Notes under the pieces: generated by a model | Database searches by the model: none | Seen by the model: the letters and a program-made list of their open reading frames with translations, nothing else | Told to the model about the DNA's origin: nothing | Position numbers and translations under genes: made by a program | Shown here: in pieces, positions 10,844 to 22,428 of the stretch | How the letters are laid out: each line of letters begins with the position of its first letter | Numbering within the stretch: position 1 is the stretch's first letter | From: Costus lasius | Lineage: Eukaryota > Streptophyta > Magnoliopsida > Zingiberales > Costaceae | Direction of reading: 5' to 3' | Length of the DNA stretch: 64,000 nt | NCBI GenBank assembly: GCA_027563935.2 | Contig: CM050450.1 | Coordinates: 29,251,439-29,315,438 of the forward strand

Positions 10844-13800
10844 CTGAAAACGCTCAAAATGAGAAGAAGCAATCATCACAATTAAGATCTGAGGAAAAAA
10901 ATACCATGCAGACCATCTGGAAGACAACGTTACCTCCATCTCCCTGTGAACTGACCTACCAAATGCATCTAATAGGACAACTTCCACAGAAAAGTTCCTC
11001 CGGCAGGAGGCCTACACGTTCCAAAACATGAGTTTTGAAAGAAGAAAAGTTAATTCATGTACATACACATATATGCACATATTGGGAAATAGATTTTCCT
11101 CATCTCATTTCATGTTTCTTAAGATTGAAATAGAACATCAGTCACATGGAAAATCTTTCCAGGCATCTATTAAAATTATGGTGGATACTGGAAATTTCTT
11201 GTTCTTCATGCATCATGAAATAAAACATCTAAAGAACAAGTTGCTAAGCCATGATGTGGAGTTCAAGGTAAATAACTAAACAACAAGTTGCCACACCATG
11301 ATATGGAATTGAAGGTTTAAACATAGAAGAAATGTACGATAAACAATTGGCTCTTCAGATATGATGATTTATTAGGTCTCACTAAGAATAACCGTTACAC
11401 CATTGCAAGATATTAAGTCAGATGCAAGCGTTAAGTTGTTCCATGCATCATAAAGTACTAGATGACTAACCTTACCCCCAACAATGCTCCAGACGCCATC
11501 ACCTCCTTCTTCAACTCCATCCAAGATGCATGAACTATCCAAAGACAGCTTCACTGGAGGGTTCTGTTGTTAAATTGGCACACTTCCTTCATCATTAATG
11601 ATATTAGAGGGAACAATAGAAGATAGCCAGATTTAGACATCTTAAAGTAAGAATGCACCTTAACATACTGATCTGATATTGATGCTGAAGCAGGCAACAC
11701 CTGAACCTGATAGATATAACCGCCAAGATTTCCATCAATACCAACTAAAGCTATTTTCTTCATATCATCTTGAAACTGTTCGCTGGTCAAGGGACACAAA
11801 GGCTTCTCTCCAACCAGCCTCCCATCAACATGAAGACGCATATATTTTTCAGTTACCTGAGATCAGCATTGTCCAGAAAAATAGATTATACAGAAACACC
11901 AAAATGTCATGAAAAAAACTGAAACTGATTGTTGTAGATAAAAATTATTGACTTCATATGCACTTTAAAGTAAACTAACATTTAAATAATTAAAGAAACA
12001 AGTCATGCAAACATATAATCAGATCTGAAAGAGTAACATGCTGCTCTTACAAATGAATTAGTTTATTGACTGCTGTTAAATTCTATTAATAACCAAATAA
12101 GATAAAGCACAACTCTAGCTTTTTAGAAATTCAACAAAGTTTAGGATTTGAGCTCTATCGAATGCAAATAAAAAAAAAGAAATCATCGCTGCATAGTATT
12201 GTTCCAAAGAGTTAGTTGACAATAGATTTTGATGATACCAGAAATCACTAAATTACAAAAATAATGAGAGTGCAATTGGTCAATATTATCTTTAAACACA
12301 GTTATCAAATACGACAGACTAGTTCCAGAAAAGCTTTTACCTAAGCTTCCAACAAAAAGGAGAAAATGAAGGGAAAAGTTACATTTCATAACAAAATAGA
12401 CAAGGAAGCAAGAAATAATAGAAAAGAAAAGTTTTTTTCCTCCTGACCCTTTAGATTGCCACAAGAAGATAAAATTTGAAGCATTGTGGCATTTTTTTTA
12501 TTGAGATGTGAACATGGAGCTTTTAGAAAAAAAAAAAGGTCATAAAACAAAAATACTGAAACTTTATACAGATATGCTTCAACCAAATTGCTAAAAAAAG
12601 CATTTTTGATAACCCAGACAGATTAAAAAAGGTCATCTGATACTATTCACAAAATCTCTAGACATAATTACCTATGTAAACAAGATCATAACCAAGCTAG
12701 TGCTTTCTAGTCCAACCAAAGATTCTCATTATCGGAATGAGAAGCAAATTCATAACTTCCAAACATAGTACACATGGAAAAACTACTGAACCTAACTTTT
12801 TTCTGCAAACAAGTGGCAGATAAATTCAGTTCCCAAACTAAAATTAAGAAGAGAAAGATTGCAAGCAGGGGGTTTCAATCGGCCTGTATGCTTCCACTTA
12901 TTTCAAAAGGGAAGGTTTAGTGGAGGATAAAAGACATTGTAAGAGGAAATAAGACAAGCAAACGAGGCAAGTGACATCAAGAAACTCTGGGTAACACCTT
13001 CGTTTCTTTTTTTTTCTTTTTTCTTTTTTTTCAAATTTGGCAATTCAAGAAGATGAAGACTAGGAAGGCATGCAGGCACTGACATTTCAGTAGTGTACCA
13101 GCACCTGTTATGTGTATCCAAGAATGTAACCCATGAACCAAACAAATAAGCAATACATACTTCAAAGAAACTTTTAAATTCGCATCCCTATTAGAAGATT
13201 GGTCCATCTCGGACCAGAATACAGGGTGGGAAAATTAATAATATATTGAATACTGAGTGGAACCTTGATATCAATAAAGTACAGAATCAAGAATCTGTCC
13301 TCACCTAATTGGTACCTAGAATTATGCTTCAAAATTTGTTAACTACAACCTATCTTGGACTAATTCTTTGTAAATGACATGCTTAATGGGGTGTAGGAGG
13401 TTGTATTCTAGATGTACCCAAACTATAAAGTGTTACATACAAGAACTTTTCATATGTTAAGTAATGTTAAGATAAACCATATGTGGTCTGCTATTTAATA
13501 TACCATCTGCACAATCACAAAGGAATAGAACTGACAAACAAGCAATAAATTTCAAAGACAATCAAGACAGAACATGAGACATGCAAAAGGTAGCAAAATA
13601 GGAAAAAAAACTACTATCCACTCTTTGATGACGTTACAATCTAGAGCTTTTAACTCATAATACCACTTACCTGGCAACCAACATGAAACCATTTCTCCAA
13701 TGGACAGTCCATTTCAGCAGCTGTATGGAGAATGTCGGTCCACGGAAATGGATTTTCAGAAGATGGAGCATCTTTGTGTACCAGCATCAAAGGAAGGAGA

Positions 13801-14522
13801 ATCAACTTATTCTCCTCGTTTAAAACAAGAAAGGGAACTTCATCTTCACTTTTGGTATTTTTCTGTATTGTTAAGAAACAACACTAACAAATCAATCCAA
13901 CCACATTTAAAAATCATAGGATTTTTCCAAGACATCATAACAGAGAGATCACAAGCATACGAAAAAAGAAATACATGTCATATATACACAGAGAATTAAC
14001 TATTGACAAAAGAAAGGGCTACATTTTATGCACTTAATTACCAAATAATCTAATTAATAATAGAATAAATTCGTCCACTTGAGGCATCAACCACACAGAT
14101 AATAAGAAGAAAAAGAAGATTGTCCGTCTTACCAGCAATCATAAGAAAAACGAACTTTTAATTCATTCAAAAGCAAAATCACCGTCAACTCTCCAAATAA
14201 CCAGAAACCCCAGGTCTAAACAAACGAAACATTGCCCTATCACTCGCGAAACTAAAACAAGCAAAAAGCGCAGCCCTTTTTCCAGGTCAAGAGAGAGAAG
14301 GGAGGCAAGAAAAAAAAAACTACTTACCTGCTTAAGTATGACGGAAGAGGGGCGAGCAGAACCCGACAGATAAATCCAGAAACAAAGAGTGAACCCAAAC
14401 TCGCCGCAGCCTTCCCCGTCTCCCCCGTCTCCTTCTTCTCCTCCTTCGCCTCGGTCGAGGGATATCTTGAGATCTTCGAGCTTGGCGTACTCCTCGTCGC
14501 CGCATTGCTCGTCGTCCGCCAT
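10676..14522 (-). CDS. SHA: STAT-type linker/SH2-domain protein, N-terminal half (six exons)
   Basis: This host gene encodes the N-terminal concanavalin-A-like part of the plant SH2 protein family related to STAT linker-SH2 factors (Arabidopsis SHA/SHB), thought to act in phosphotyrosine signalling. Exons on minus: 14522-14328, 13862-13671, 11856-11659, 11563-11471, 11011-10934, 10843-10676. Each is flanked by AG and GT and is a multiple of three, giving 308 codons without a stop. Diagnostic segments are FTLCFWIYL (exon 1), PFLVLNEENKLILLPL and PLEKWFHVGC (exon 2), RLHVDGRLVGEKPL (exon 3), DGVWSIVGGK (exon 4), VVLLDAFGR (exon 5) and VVASLLYADSGTHVEK (exon 6). The ATG lies in a strong context (GGCCATGGCGG). 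After the last donor (GTAAGT, 10675) no SH2 exon was recognised down to position 1. The rest lies beyond the window, or the gene is truncated. The name comes from remembered homologues. Confidence 0.82.
10934..11011 (-). CDS. SHA: SHA exon 5
   Basis: 26 codons, phase 0: ASCRRNFSVEVVLLDAFGR, then SVHREME. Acceptor TGTAG, donor GAG|GTAACG. Confidence 0.82.
11471..11563 (-). CDS. SHA: SHA exon 4
   Basis: 31 codons, phase 0: NPPVKLSLDSSCILDGVEEG, then GDGVWSIVGGK. Acceptor AACAG, donor AAG|GTTAGT. Confidence 0.82.
11659..11856 (-). CDS. SHA: SHA exon 3
   Basis: 66 codons, phase 0. It encodes VTEKYMRLHVDGRLVGEKPL, then KKIALVGIDGNLGGYIYQVQ and the end SISDQYVK. Acceptor CTCAG; donor AAG|GTGCAT. 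Confidence 0.85.
13671..13862 (-). CDS. SHA: SHA exon 2
   Basis: 64 codons between acceptor TACAG (ending 13863) and donor CAG|GTAAGT, phase 0 on both sides. It encodes PFLVLNEENKLILLPLMLVH, a WTDI segment and PLEKWFHVGCQ, part of the beta-sandwich of the ConA-like domain. Confidence 0.85.
14328..14522 (-). CDS. SHA: SHA exon 1 (start codon)
   Basis: 65 codons. It starts MADDEQCGDEEYAKLEDLKI, then a Gly/Glu-rich linker encoded by a CT-rich repeat on +, then FTLCFWIYLSGSARPSSVI. The donor is CAG|GTAAGTA at 14328/14327, phase 0. Confidence 0.85.
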
Positions 14523-14659
14523 GGCCGATCGCCGAAAGCGAGAGGAGGGTTTGGAAATTGGGAATGGTGGTAGGTGTTTTTTTGTGGACAGTGGGGGGGT
14601 GTTAGTTAACGGTCTCCGCTGCTGCCTTCTCGGCTCCCACTGGGGCGTGCTCCGTGTAC

Positions 14660-15849
14660 AAAGAGCGGCGAACTGAGATCAACCGTCGATCCCTGCCTGT
14701 ATCGAATCCAACGGCATTCCGTTAGTCCTCGCGTAGTCCAACTGGTCTCGGTGAAAGTAAGCGCATTAAAATATTTTTTAAATCGAAATTAGTTGTAAAA
14801 AAAATCAATTTTCTAATTTATGTCATCAAACGGTAAGAAATATCTTTGATTGGAAATTAGGAATTTATTTTCTATCAATAATTTTTATGTGCATTATAGT
14901 TTTAATAATAAGTAATGTCTTTTTTTATGAAAAAAGGGTATCAATCATGAGTGACCCATTGAGATTTTCGTTAAATTTTGAGAAACATAATTCAGACCCA
15001 ATTTAAATTGATTTAATTTGACTTATCAGGATTAAGAAGGCATCATATAAAATATCAAATAAACGTGTTGAGATTCATTGTAACAATAAAAATCTAAAAT
15101 AATTATCTTGGACACAATCATTTATTATTAAGCACTAATAAAGAAACACATGGGATCCAAATCGAGTCAAACTCAACACATAACACGATTAGGTTATGTT
15201 AGATATGGCTCGTCTTTTGATCAACCCATCATAACCCAAATTTTCAAATAGAAAAGAAAGAGTAAAAAAAAAAAATTTTAAAAAAAGTTTTAAAAATTAG
15301 AAAATCTAGAAAAAAATTGGAAAATCACATAAAAGGGGATAATCAAGAAAATCACAAAAAAAGGAAAATGTGGAAAATAAAAACATCAAAAATAAAATAA
15401 AAAATAAAAAAAATAAAAACAATAAAAATTAGAAAAATTAGAAAATAAAGATAATTTATATGAAATAATAATAATGCATATGTTTTTAAAAAATATTTTC
15501 ATTATTGTCTTCGGACTAGCGTGATTATGAACCGCCAAAATACCTCACTCAAAGGAAGAATTAGGATTATGTAGTTCTATTTTTATTATTTATTTTACAC
15601 TAAACTCATTAGACCTACCTAGGTACATTTCAATATTTATGCAAGGATCATATCTATGTAATTATACTTTTAAAACTAACCCCTCTCCATAATTATTTCC
15701 ATTCACACTTTAAAGTTTTATTGATCATCATCTCCTTTATCTTAAAGACGATTCTCAATGCTTTCTTCGTTTATCTAAATTAATTTCCCATCTAGCAGTG
15801 TGTCACTTACATTAAAACAAGACTCTGTGTTACTATAGTTGACCACATA
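14660..15849. other. upstream region of SHA; AT-rich, then A-rich
   Basis: This is presumed 5'UTR and promoter of the minus-strand gene nearest 14523. No coding signal is present. Positions about 15250-15480 are strongly A-rich on + (AAAAT/AAAAA words). No TATA assignment can be defended. Confidence 0.5.
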
Positions 15850-17268
15850 TCCTTAATTGCATTCTCAAACTACAAAAACTTTTCACATTCAAAGGTTTAG
15901 TAAAAATATCAGCCAATTATTTATTAGTAGGAACATAGCGCAATAATATGTCGCTCTCATTACATGATCATGCAAGAAATAATACCTTAAGTCTATATGT
16001 TTTATGCGTGAATCCAAAATAGGATTTTTAGATAAATTTATGGCACTAGAAGTATCACAATATATAGGAGTACTATTATAAGATAAATCATAGTCCAAAA
16101 GAGTTCACTTCATCCAAAGAATTTGTGCACAACAACATCCTACAGTAATATATTCAGCTTCAGTTGTTGAGAGTGTCATAGAATGTTACTTCTTCGAAAA
16201 CCAAGAAACTAGACTCATTCTTAAAAATTGACAACAATCATTATTACTTTTTCTATCAGAATAACCATAAAGTTCAAAGCTTTTTCTACTGGGGTACCAA
16301 AGACATCAATAATTCTTTTAATATATCTAAGAATACTTTTCATAGCACTTAAAAGTGTAACTCCTTAGGAAAGGATTGAAATCTTGCACATAAACATATA
16401 TTAAACATTATATCAAGTCTACTTGCAGTTAAATAAAATAAACTACTAATTATACCTTTGTATCATTTTGATCTACCATTTTACCATTTTCTTCTTCATC
16501 AAGCTTGGTACTTGTGCTCTCATAGGAGTTGGTGTAGCTTTAGCATTTTGCATACCAAACTTCTTAAGTATCTCTTTTGCATATTTGGATTGATTAATGA
16601 AGTTGATTGATTTGAAGTCCAAGAATGAAACTAAGTTCACCCATCATACTCATCTTAAATTCATTTTACATGAAATTTGCAAACTACTTATAAAGATTCA
16701 TTAGTAGCACCACAAATAATATCATCTGTATAAATGCAAATTAGTAATATGTCATCATTTCCATGTTTAGTGAAAAGAGAAATATCAACTTTTCCAATAT
16801 TAAAACCATGATCAATTAATAATAAAGAAAGTCTTTCATACCAAGCCCTAGGAGCTTGCTTTAGGCCATACAAAGCATTCTTTAGTTTGTAAACATGATT
16901 TGGAAATTCAAAATTTTCAAAGCTAGGTGGTTGTTCAACATAAACTTCTTCATTAATGAAACCATTCAAAAATATACTTTTCACATCCATTTGATAAATT
17001 TTAAAACCTTTGAAGCTAGTAAAAGCTAAAAGTATTCTAATAGCTTCTAATCTTTCTATAGGAGCATATGTTTCAATATAATCAATACCTTCCACTTGGT
17101 TAAAACATTGGGCCATTAAGCGTGCTTTGTCTTGAACCACTAGGCTGGACTCATCTAGTTTATTTCTAAAAACCCATTTTGTTCTAATTATAGTTTGATT
17201 ATAAAGTCTAGAAACTAATGTCCATATATCATTTCTTATAAATTGATTTAATTCACCATGCATGGCTA
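15850..17268 (-). mobile_element. SIRE-like Ty1/copia fragment (RT and RNase H)
   Basis: On minus, 17263-16688 is one open stretch of copia reverse transcriptase (IIRTKWVFRNKLDESS, then EGIDYIETYAPIERLEAIR, MDVKSIFLNGFINEEVYV and YKLKNALYGLKQAPRAWYER). The polymerase box reads IYTDDII where copia usually has YVDD. RNase H follows in decayed form, with PIYCDTSSAINLSKNPI and RIKHIDLRYYFLHDHV near 16075-15950. The sequence style is that of the SIRE lineage. Integrase, protease and gag are missing because the fragment is cut at 17268, exactly where an Angela-like LTR begins. It is non-functional. Confidence 0.85.
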
Positions 17269-17703
17269 TATTGGTGTTTATGCATGGTTATTGGTCTATC
17301 TTTTGTACTACTTTGACATTGATATTTCTTATATCATTCTGGCATTGTCGTTATTATGCTTTGTTTACATCTACGATTATGTACTTGCATGATAATGTCC
17401 TTGGAGACTGATTGGATCATTGCTCAAACTCTTGTCTCTAGTCAAGTACCTGAGTGGATATGGGAGAGCTCTGGTACATGTGAGACTAGTATATAGGCTA
17501 GTTAGGCATGAGGTGCTAACGCAGACATATGGGTATATTAGTGGTGGATATACTGGACCGACCCACTGTGAGGCTATAACTTGGTGTTATGAGTTATCCT
17601 CATAAGTGACAGGAGATACATTGATCACTTGACTTGAGGTCATTGACTCTTCCATATAGTTAAGGATATGCTTTGATACAATCTAACACCTCACCGTAGT
17701 TGG
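17269..17703 (+). repeat. Angela-like LTR W, 5' part
   Basis: It starts TATTGGTGTTTATGC (the usual TGTTGGTG with G changed to A). It runs parallel to the LTR at 26327 for about 435 bp, then stops at CACCGTAGTTGG, where LTR X begins. W therefore inserted in the SIRE-like copia and was itself split by X. Its remainder is not in the window. Confidence 0.75.
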
Positions 17704-17884
17704 TGTTGGTGTTTATGCTCTAGGACCTAGTTTTGGTCCATCTTTATACTACTTGACTCTGATGCTTATATCATTCTAGCATTGTCGTTATCATTGTTTG
17801 TCTACATCTGTGATTATGTACTTACATGATAATATCCCTGGAGACAGATTGGATCTATGCTCAAATAGTTGTCCCCAGTCAATG

Positions 17885-19887
17885 TGTTGGGGAATACCGG
17901 GTGTAATTTAAAAAGTTGCAGTCCCAGGATGCAGCGGAAGAAGTATTACACCCGAAACATATTCTTTTCCTAAGGATCCATGCGAGAGAGAGAACACAAG
18001 GATGTGTTAGAGATGATACCTCTCTTGCTCGTTTAGTTGATGAAGCCATGTTGAAGATGATCAAGTGCTCGTCATCTACAAGTATCCATGCGTCAACCTT
18101 CTCAACGTTGCTCCCTTCCATGCTTGGTGTTAGCCTCGGGAAGAGAATCAAAGCCTTGAAAAATTCTTCACTGCACTTGCACCACCTTCAAGAGAAGTTG
18201 CGCCAAGAGGGTAGAAGGAAGGATGATGCCTCTAAGCTTCTAATCTTCTTGCTCCAAGAGGAAGAAGTGGAAGAAGGTTGCGGCAATGTTGGAAGAGAGG
18301 AAGTCACCACGAAGCCCTCCTTCAAGTTGCGCCAAGAGGAGATGATCAAAGGAGGCTTGCGGTTTGGATGAAGGAGCCTTGCGCCACCTCTCTAGTTCTT
18401 TCCCTTAGACCTTGCTCACGCCAATCTTATTATTTTTTTCAAGGGGCTCACGCATGCATCTATTTAATAGATGCAAGAGGCGGTGAAACAAGAGAGGGTG
18501 GGCGCAACTCTTTCAAGAGGAATTTGGCTAGGGGTTAGGGTTTGAATGTAATTAGGTTTTGAGGTAAGGTAAGTCTCCAAGACTCTTCCATAATTCTCAT
18601 CCCCTTTTTCCATATGCGCCTAAGACCTTCTATAAAAGTCCAATAAGCCATATCAGCCCTAAGACTTACCAAGGAGGCAAGCATTCCATCAAAGGATGAG
18701 GGGGAAGGTGCCAAAAGCTTCCGAATGAAGCACTAGGCACCCATTACACCCCATTATACCCTTTTAGCCAATTCTTTCTTCATGACAACTCGTTATTGGG
18801 CCTCATTGGGTAATGAGCTAGCCCAAACTTCATTACATGGGCTGATTAAGCCATTGGATCCAATCCAATGCAAACCTAATCCAAATGTGACCAATCTAGG
18901 TCAATTTCGGGTCAACCAGCCAAAAATGAAGTTTGGCTCCAATAACTCTCTTCCAACTCATCAGGCCCATTGGCGCTGATGAAATTTTCCAAATAGATCC
19001 AAGCTATCTAATAACTTGATCACAAGGCTTCCGATTAATGCAACATCAAGAGTCTATTGCGTGTGACCCCGTAGGATCCAAATGACAATGGCAATGATGA
19101 TAGAACATCATAAGTAGTGAGAGGTATCTAGCAACACATCACTACTACCCATGTCACAGGACTTAAGTTATCTGGCAACAACTCCTAAACAAGCAACGAG
19201 GACTCTCATGCATTATAGATCCCTTTGCCTGAACTGATATCCCGCCATTGGATTAGTCTCATATTTATTAATCCAATCTATTGGTCATGACTCAAACAGT
19301 ATGGCCATACATTCCTATCATGCACCAATGAGGTGGGGTACCCCAAAGTGGATATCATGCTTCTAATTAAGGAAGGGGCAAATCCTACTATTGGTCATCC
19401 ATACCTCCATATGACTTATGCCCAATGACAATCGTTTTGATCACCCATTTACCGAGAGATGTAAGACTGTATCAAAGCGCATCCATCATCACATCTAGAT
19501 ATGAATACCTCAAGTCTAAGGATCAATGCAAACCTCTTGCATGTGAGATTGACCTGTTGACTAGACAAGTCAATCCTCACGATGGGTCACTCCAATGCAT
19601 CCAATGCACCTGTATGTCTATGTTACTATGCCTCGCACCTGACCAGCCCATACACCAGTCTCACATGCACCAAAGCTATCCCGTATCAGCTAAGGTGCCT
19701 TGACTGGGGATCACTATGAGAATGGATCCAACCAAACTCCTGGGACATTATTTATGCAATTTAATACATCAACGCAGGTAAAACAATATACATAATAACG
19801 ATCATGCCTTAATTGATTCTATCAAAGTACATTCAAATAATGCCAGACCATGTCCATACATTGGTCTGCAGGGCATAAACACTAACA
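17885..19887 (-). mobile_element. Solo LTR, Angela-like family, minus orientation
   Basis: A 2003-bp unit with TG..CA ends (on + TGTTGGGGAATACC ... ATAAACACTAACA) is flanked by a perfect 5-bp duplication caatg (17880-17884 and 19888-19892). It belongs to the same broad LTR family as X but a different subfamily. No internal region is present, so it is a solo LTR left by LTR-LTR recombination. Short reading frames inside it (e.g. 17916-18371) are not considered genes. Confidence 0.88.
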
Positions 19888-19982
19888 CAATGTACCTTAG
19901 TGGATATGAGACACTATGGTACTTGAGAGACTGGTATATGGACTAGTTAGGCACGAGGTGCTAACGTAAACATATGGGTATA

Positions 19983-21447
19983 TGATGAGTTGCATTTACA
20001 CCATGTTTTCACCTATATTTTAGATCATATTTTGGGCTTAGTTGCATGATTTTGTACTATTTTTAGTGCTTTTGCATTACTTTGCACGGAATCTTCACTT
20101 TTCTTGGTTTTTATGAAAATGTAGGTAAAATGACGTAAAAATGAAGGATTTCGTGAGTTTTGAAGCCAAAGCATGATTCCAAGGAGATCACTAGCCTTTA
20201 CGACGAATTTGGGGCAAAAACAGTGAAGAACGAGACTTTTACGGCCTTGGCCGTAAATATGGATTCAGCCGTGAACGCGATGACGAACGGAAGTTGAAAA
20301 CGGCTAAGTGTCGGAATGAACATAAACTTTCACGGGTGAAGCCGTAATTCTATCATGGGCCGTGAAACTTTCTGTGATCGAAAGCTTTATACACAGAAAC
20401 ATTTACGGCCTCAGCCGTAAACGTATCACGGGCCGTAAAAACTTCTGCCCGACGAGTTTTTCACTTGTCTCTTCACCGATTCAAACCGGAATTGAACCAG
20501 ACTTCGCAGAACCGTTCCCTGATGAGTTCTAAACCGGTCCAACTATAAAAGATGGGATTTTTGGTGGGTTAAGGAGCTTCTGGTCGGATGAACATGAGCG
20601 ACGGCGACAACAAGGGCGACGACTTGATTTCGAAGCATATTCCGGCGAGATTTCATACGATTCGATGATTGATCCTTCAATCCTCATCTCCAGACTGAGG
20701 AGAAGACGGTTTCATCACCCTTTTTGTGATTTCTTTTCATTCCTATGAGATCTTTCTTGTTCATCAAAAACATGTATTCTCTTGATAATATGAGCGAGTA
20801 GATACCTTTTCGGGATTGATTGGGTGTAGCCCACTGATTTGCATGGATTAATCTATACTTTTTCTCTTTTAATATAATTTTATCTTCCTGATTTGATTGA
20901 AATTGCATACATCCCGTAAATTACCCTGGCCAAGTAACTTTACGTCTTAGACGTTGCGAGAAGGACCGAGAGGTGAATTGCTAACATCCGATCTATTTTG
21001 ATTAAACCTATGAATCCGATCACGGGAGTAGTTCGGATTCATTTGAAGGAATTAACCTACTTTTCACAGAACTTAAGGGATCTAGTTAGGTTAACTATCA
21101 CGAGAGTAGGGAGTTATTCTAATTAGATACTGTATCATGCTCCGGGAGGAAGTGATATGTACCTTAGGAAAAGTACCTTTCAGGATAGATAAGTTTATTG
21201 ACTGAGTTATTTTTACACGATTCATGTTTATCAGTGTGGCGAACCCATGAATTCCCGATGCTTTTGAATTCAAGTCCTTTAAAAAGCTGTTCTGAGTTTG
21301 TGTCGTGCTTAGAAGTTAGAACAACGAAGTATTGATTCCGCCTAAATTCAAACATATCAAGAAGTCAGTATTTAGCTACGTAGTCCTCGTCGGGAACGAT
21401 ATCTTTTTATTACTTTGATAAATCCGTGCACTTGCGGATCGCTATCA
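19983..21447 (+). repeat. Athila-1 5' LTR
   Basis: 1465 bp, TG..CA. It carries three palindromic modules (20238-20275, 20328-20368, 20402-20440). Near the 3' end is the segment CTGGCCAAGTAACTTTACGT. The PBS follows directly. Confidence 0.92.
20238..20440 (+). repeat. array of three palindromic modules in Athila-1 5' LTR
   Basis: TTTACGGCCTTGGCCGTAAA (20239-20257), TTTCACGGGTGAAGCCGTAA with TGGGCCGTGAAA, and TTTACGGCCTCAGCCGTAAA with CGGGCCGTAAA. They show the same three-half-site layout as the Athila-2 LTR but with TTTACGG in place of TTCACGG in most arms. Confidence 0.9.
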
Positions 21448-21449
21448 AG

Positions 21450-21472
21450 TTTTTGGCGCCGTTGTCAGGGAT
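21450..21472 (+). other. Athila-1 primer-binding site (tRNA-Asp type)
   Basis: TTTTTGGCGCCGTTGTCAGG begins two bases after the LTR end. TGGCGCCGTTG plus the C/T and G positions correspond to the 3' end complement of tRNA-Asp as used by Athila/Tat elements, with one or two mismatches. Confidence 0.8.
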
Positions 21473-21583
21473 TACAGATAGTTAATATTGACTAATTGAT
21501 AAGTTAGGAGATTAGGCATTTTTCTTTTCTTTTGCCATTAGTTTTTACTATTCTTTTCTTTTTATTGTGTACTTATACGTTGT

Positions 21584-22425
21584 ATGCCCAGAGTTTCTCG
21601 TGCGGGTGTTTTGCTTCCAGAAGACCCAGAAATTGAGCGCACCTTTCGCCTTCGGAGGAGATTGCAATTTGCAACCAAAAAGATCTCTGAAGAAGGAGAG
21701 ATGGCGGCGAACCAAAACAATCAATCTTTGAGGGACTTCGCGGCACCAAACATACAAGGGTTCAATTCTAGCATCATTCGACCTAACGTAGAGGCGAACA
21801 ACTTTGAGTTAAAGCCAGCGCTGATGATGATGGTCTAGCAAAATCAATTTGGGGGTTCCCCAAATCAGGACCCAAATCTTCATTTAGCCGTTTTTCTTGA
21901 ATATTGCGACACTGTAAAGGTTAACGGAGTTTCATCTGATGCGATTAGACTAAGATTATTCCCTTTTTCTCTCAGGGACCGTGCTAGAGCTTGGTTGTAC
22001 TCGATGCCGGTAGGATCCATCACCACGTGGGAAGAGCTGTCCAAGGCATTTCTGAATAAATATTTCACATCGAGCAAGACTGTCCAACTGCGCAACAGAA
22101 TAACAGCTTTCGTATAACAAGAAGGAGAATCACTTTATGACGCCTGGGAACGCTTCAAGGAGCTCCAGTGCATGTGCCCACACCACAGACTCCAGGAATG
22201 AGTTTTAATCCATATCTTCTACAATGGGTTGGATTATAACACCAGATTGATGGTGGACGCTACGGCTAGAGGCACGATCATGAGTAAAAACTTGGAAGAC
22301 GCAACTGCTCTACTCAAGGATATGGCCATGAACCATAACCACTGGTCGAGTGAGCGGAACACTACTTCCACAGGATTTGGTAAGTATCACAATGATCCCC
22401 TGACATCACTAGCGGAAAGGTAGAT
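21584..22425 (+). pseudogene. Athila-1 gag, N-terminal part
   Basis: It starts MPRVSRAGVLLPEDPEIERT, then SLRDFAAPNIQGF and a capsid block with FLEYCDTVKVNGV, IRLRLFPFSLRDRARAWLYS and WEELSKAFLNKYF, characteristic of Athila/Tat Gag. In-frame stops occur near 21838, 22115, 22199 and 22421. Gag forms the virus-like particle in such elements; this copy cannot encode an intact one. Confidence 0.85.
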
Positions 22426-22428
22426 TCT

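Noticed and set aside
14389..14676. Plus-strand frame over SHA exon 1 (Pro/Ser-rich)
   Set aside because: It is the antisense shadow of the Gly/Glu-rich exon 1 and its upstream sequence.
17916..18538. Frames of 86-151 codons in the solo LTR, with similar ones in other Angela-like LTRs
   Set aside because: They lie in GCGCC/AAGAAG-rich LTR sequence on either strand, are not conserved in length between copies, and show no domain.
20221..20460. Palindromic arrays as a CRISPR array
   Set aside because: The units are inverted half-sites with related spacers inside plant LTRs. There are no unique spacers or cas genes, and the context is a plant genome.
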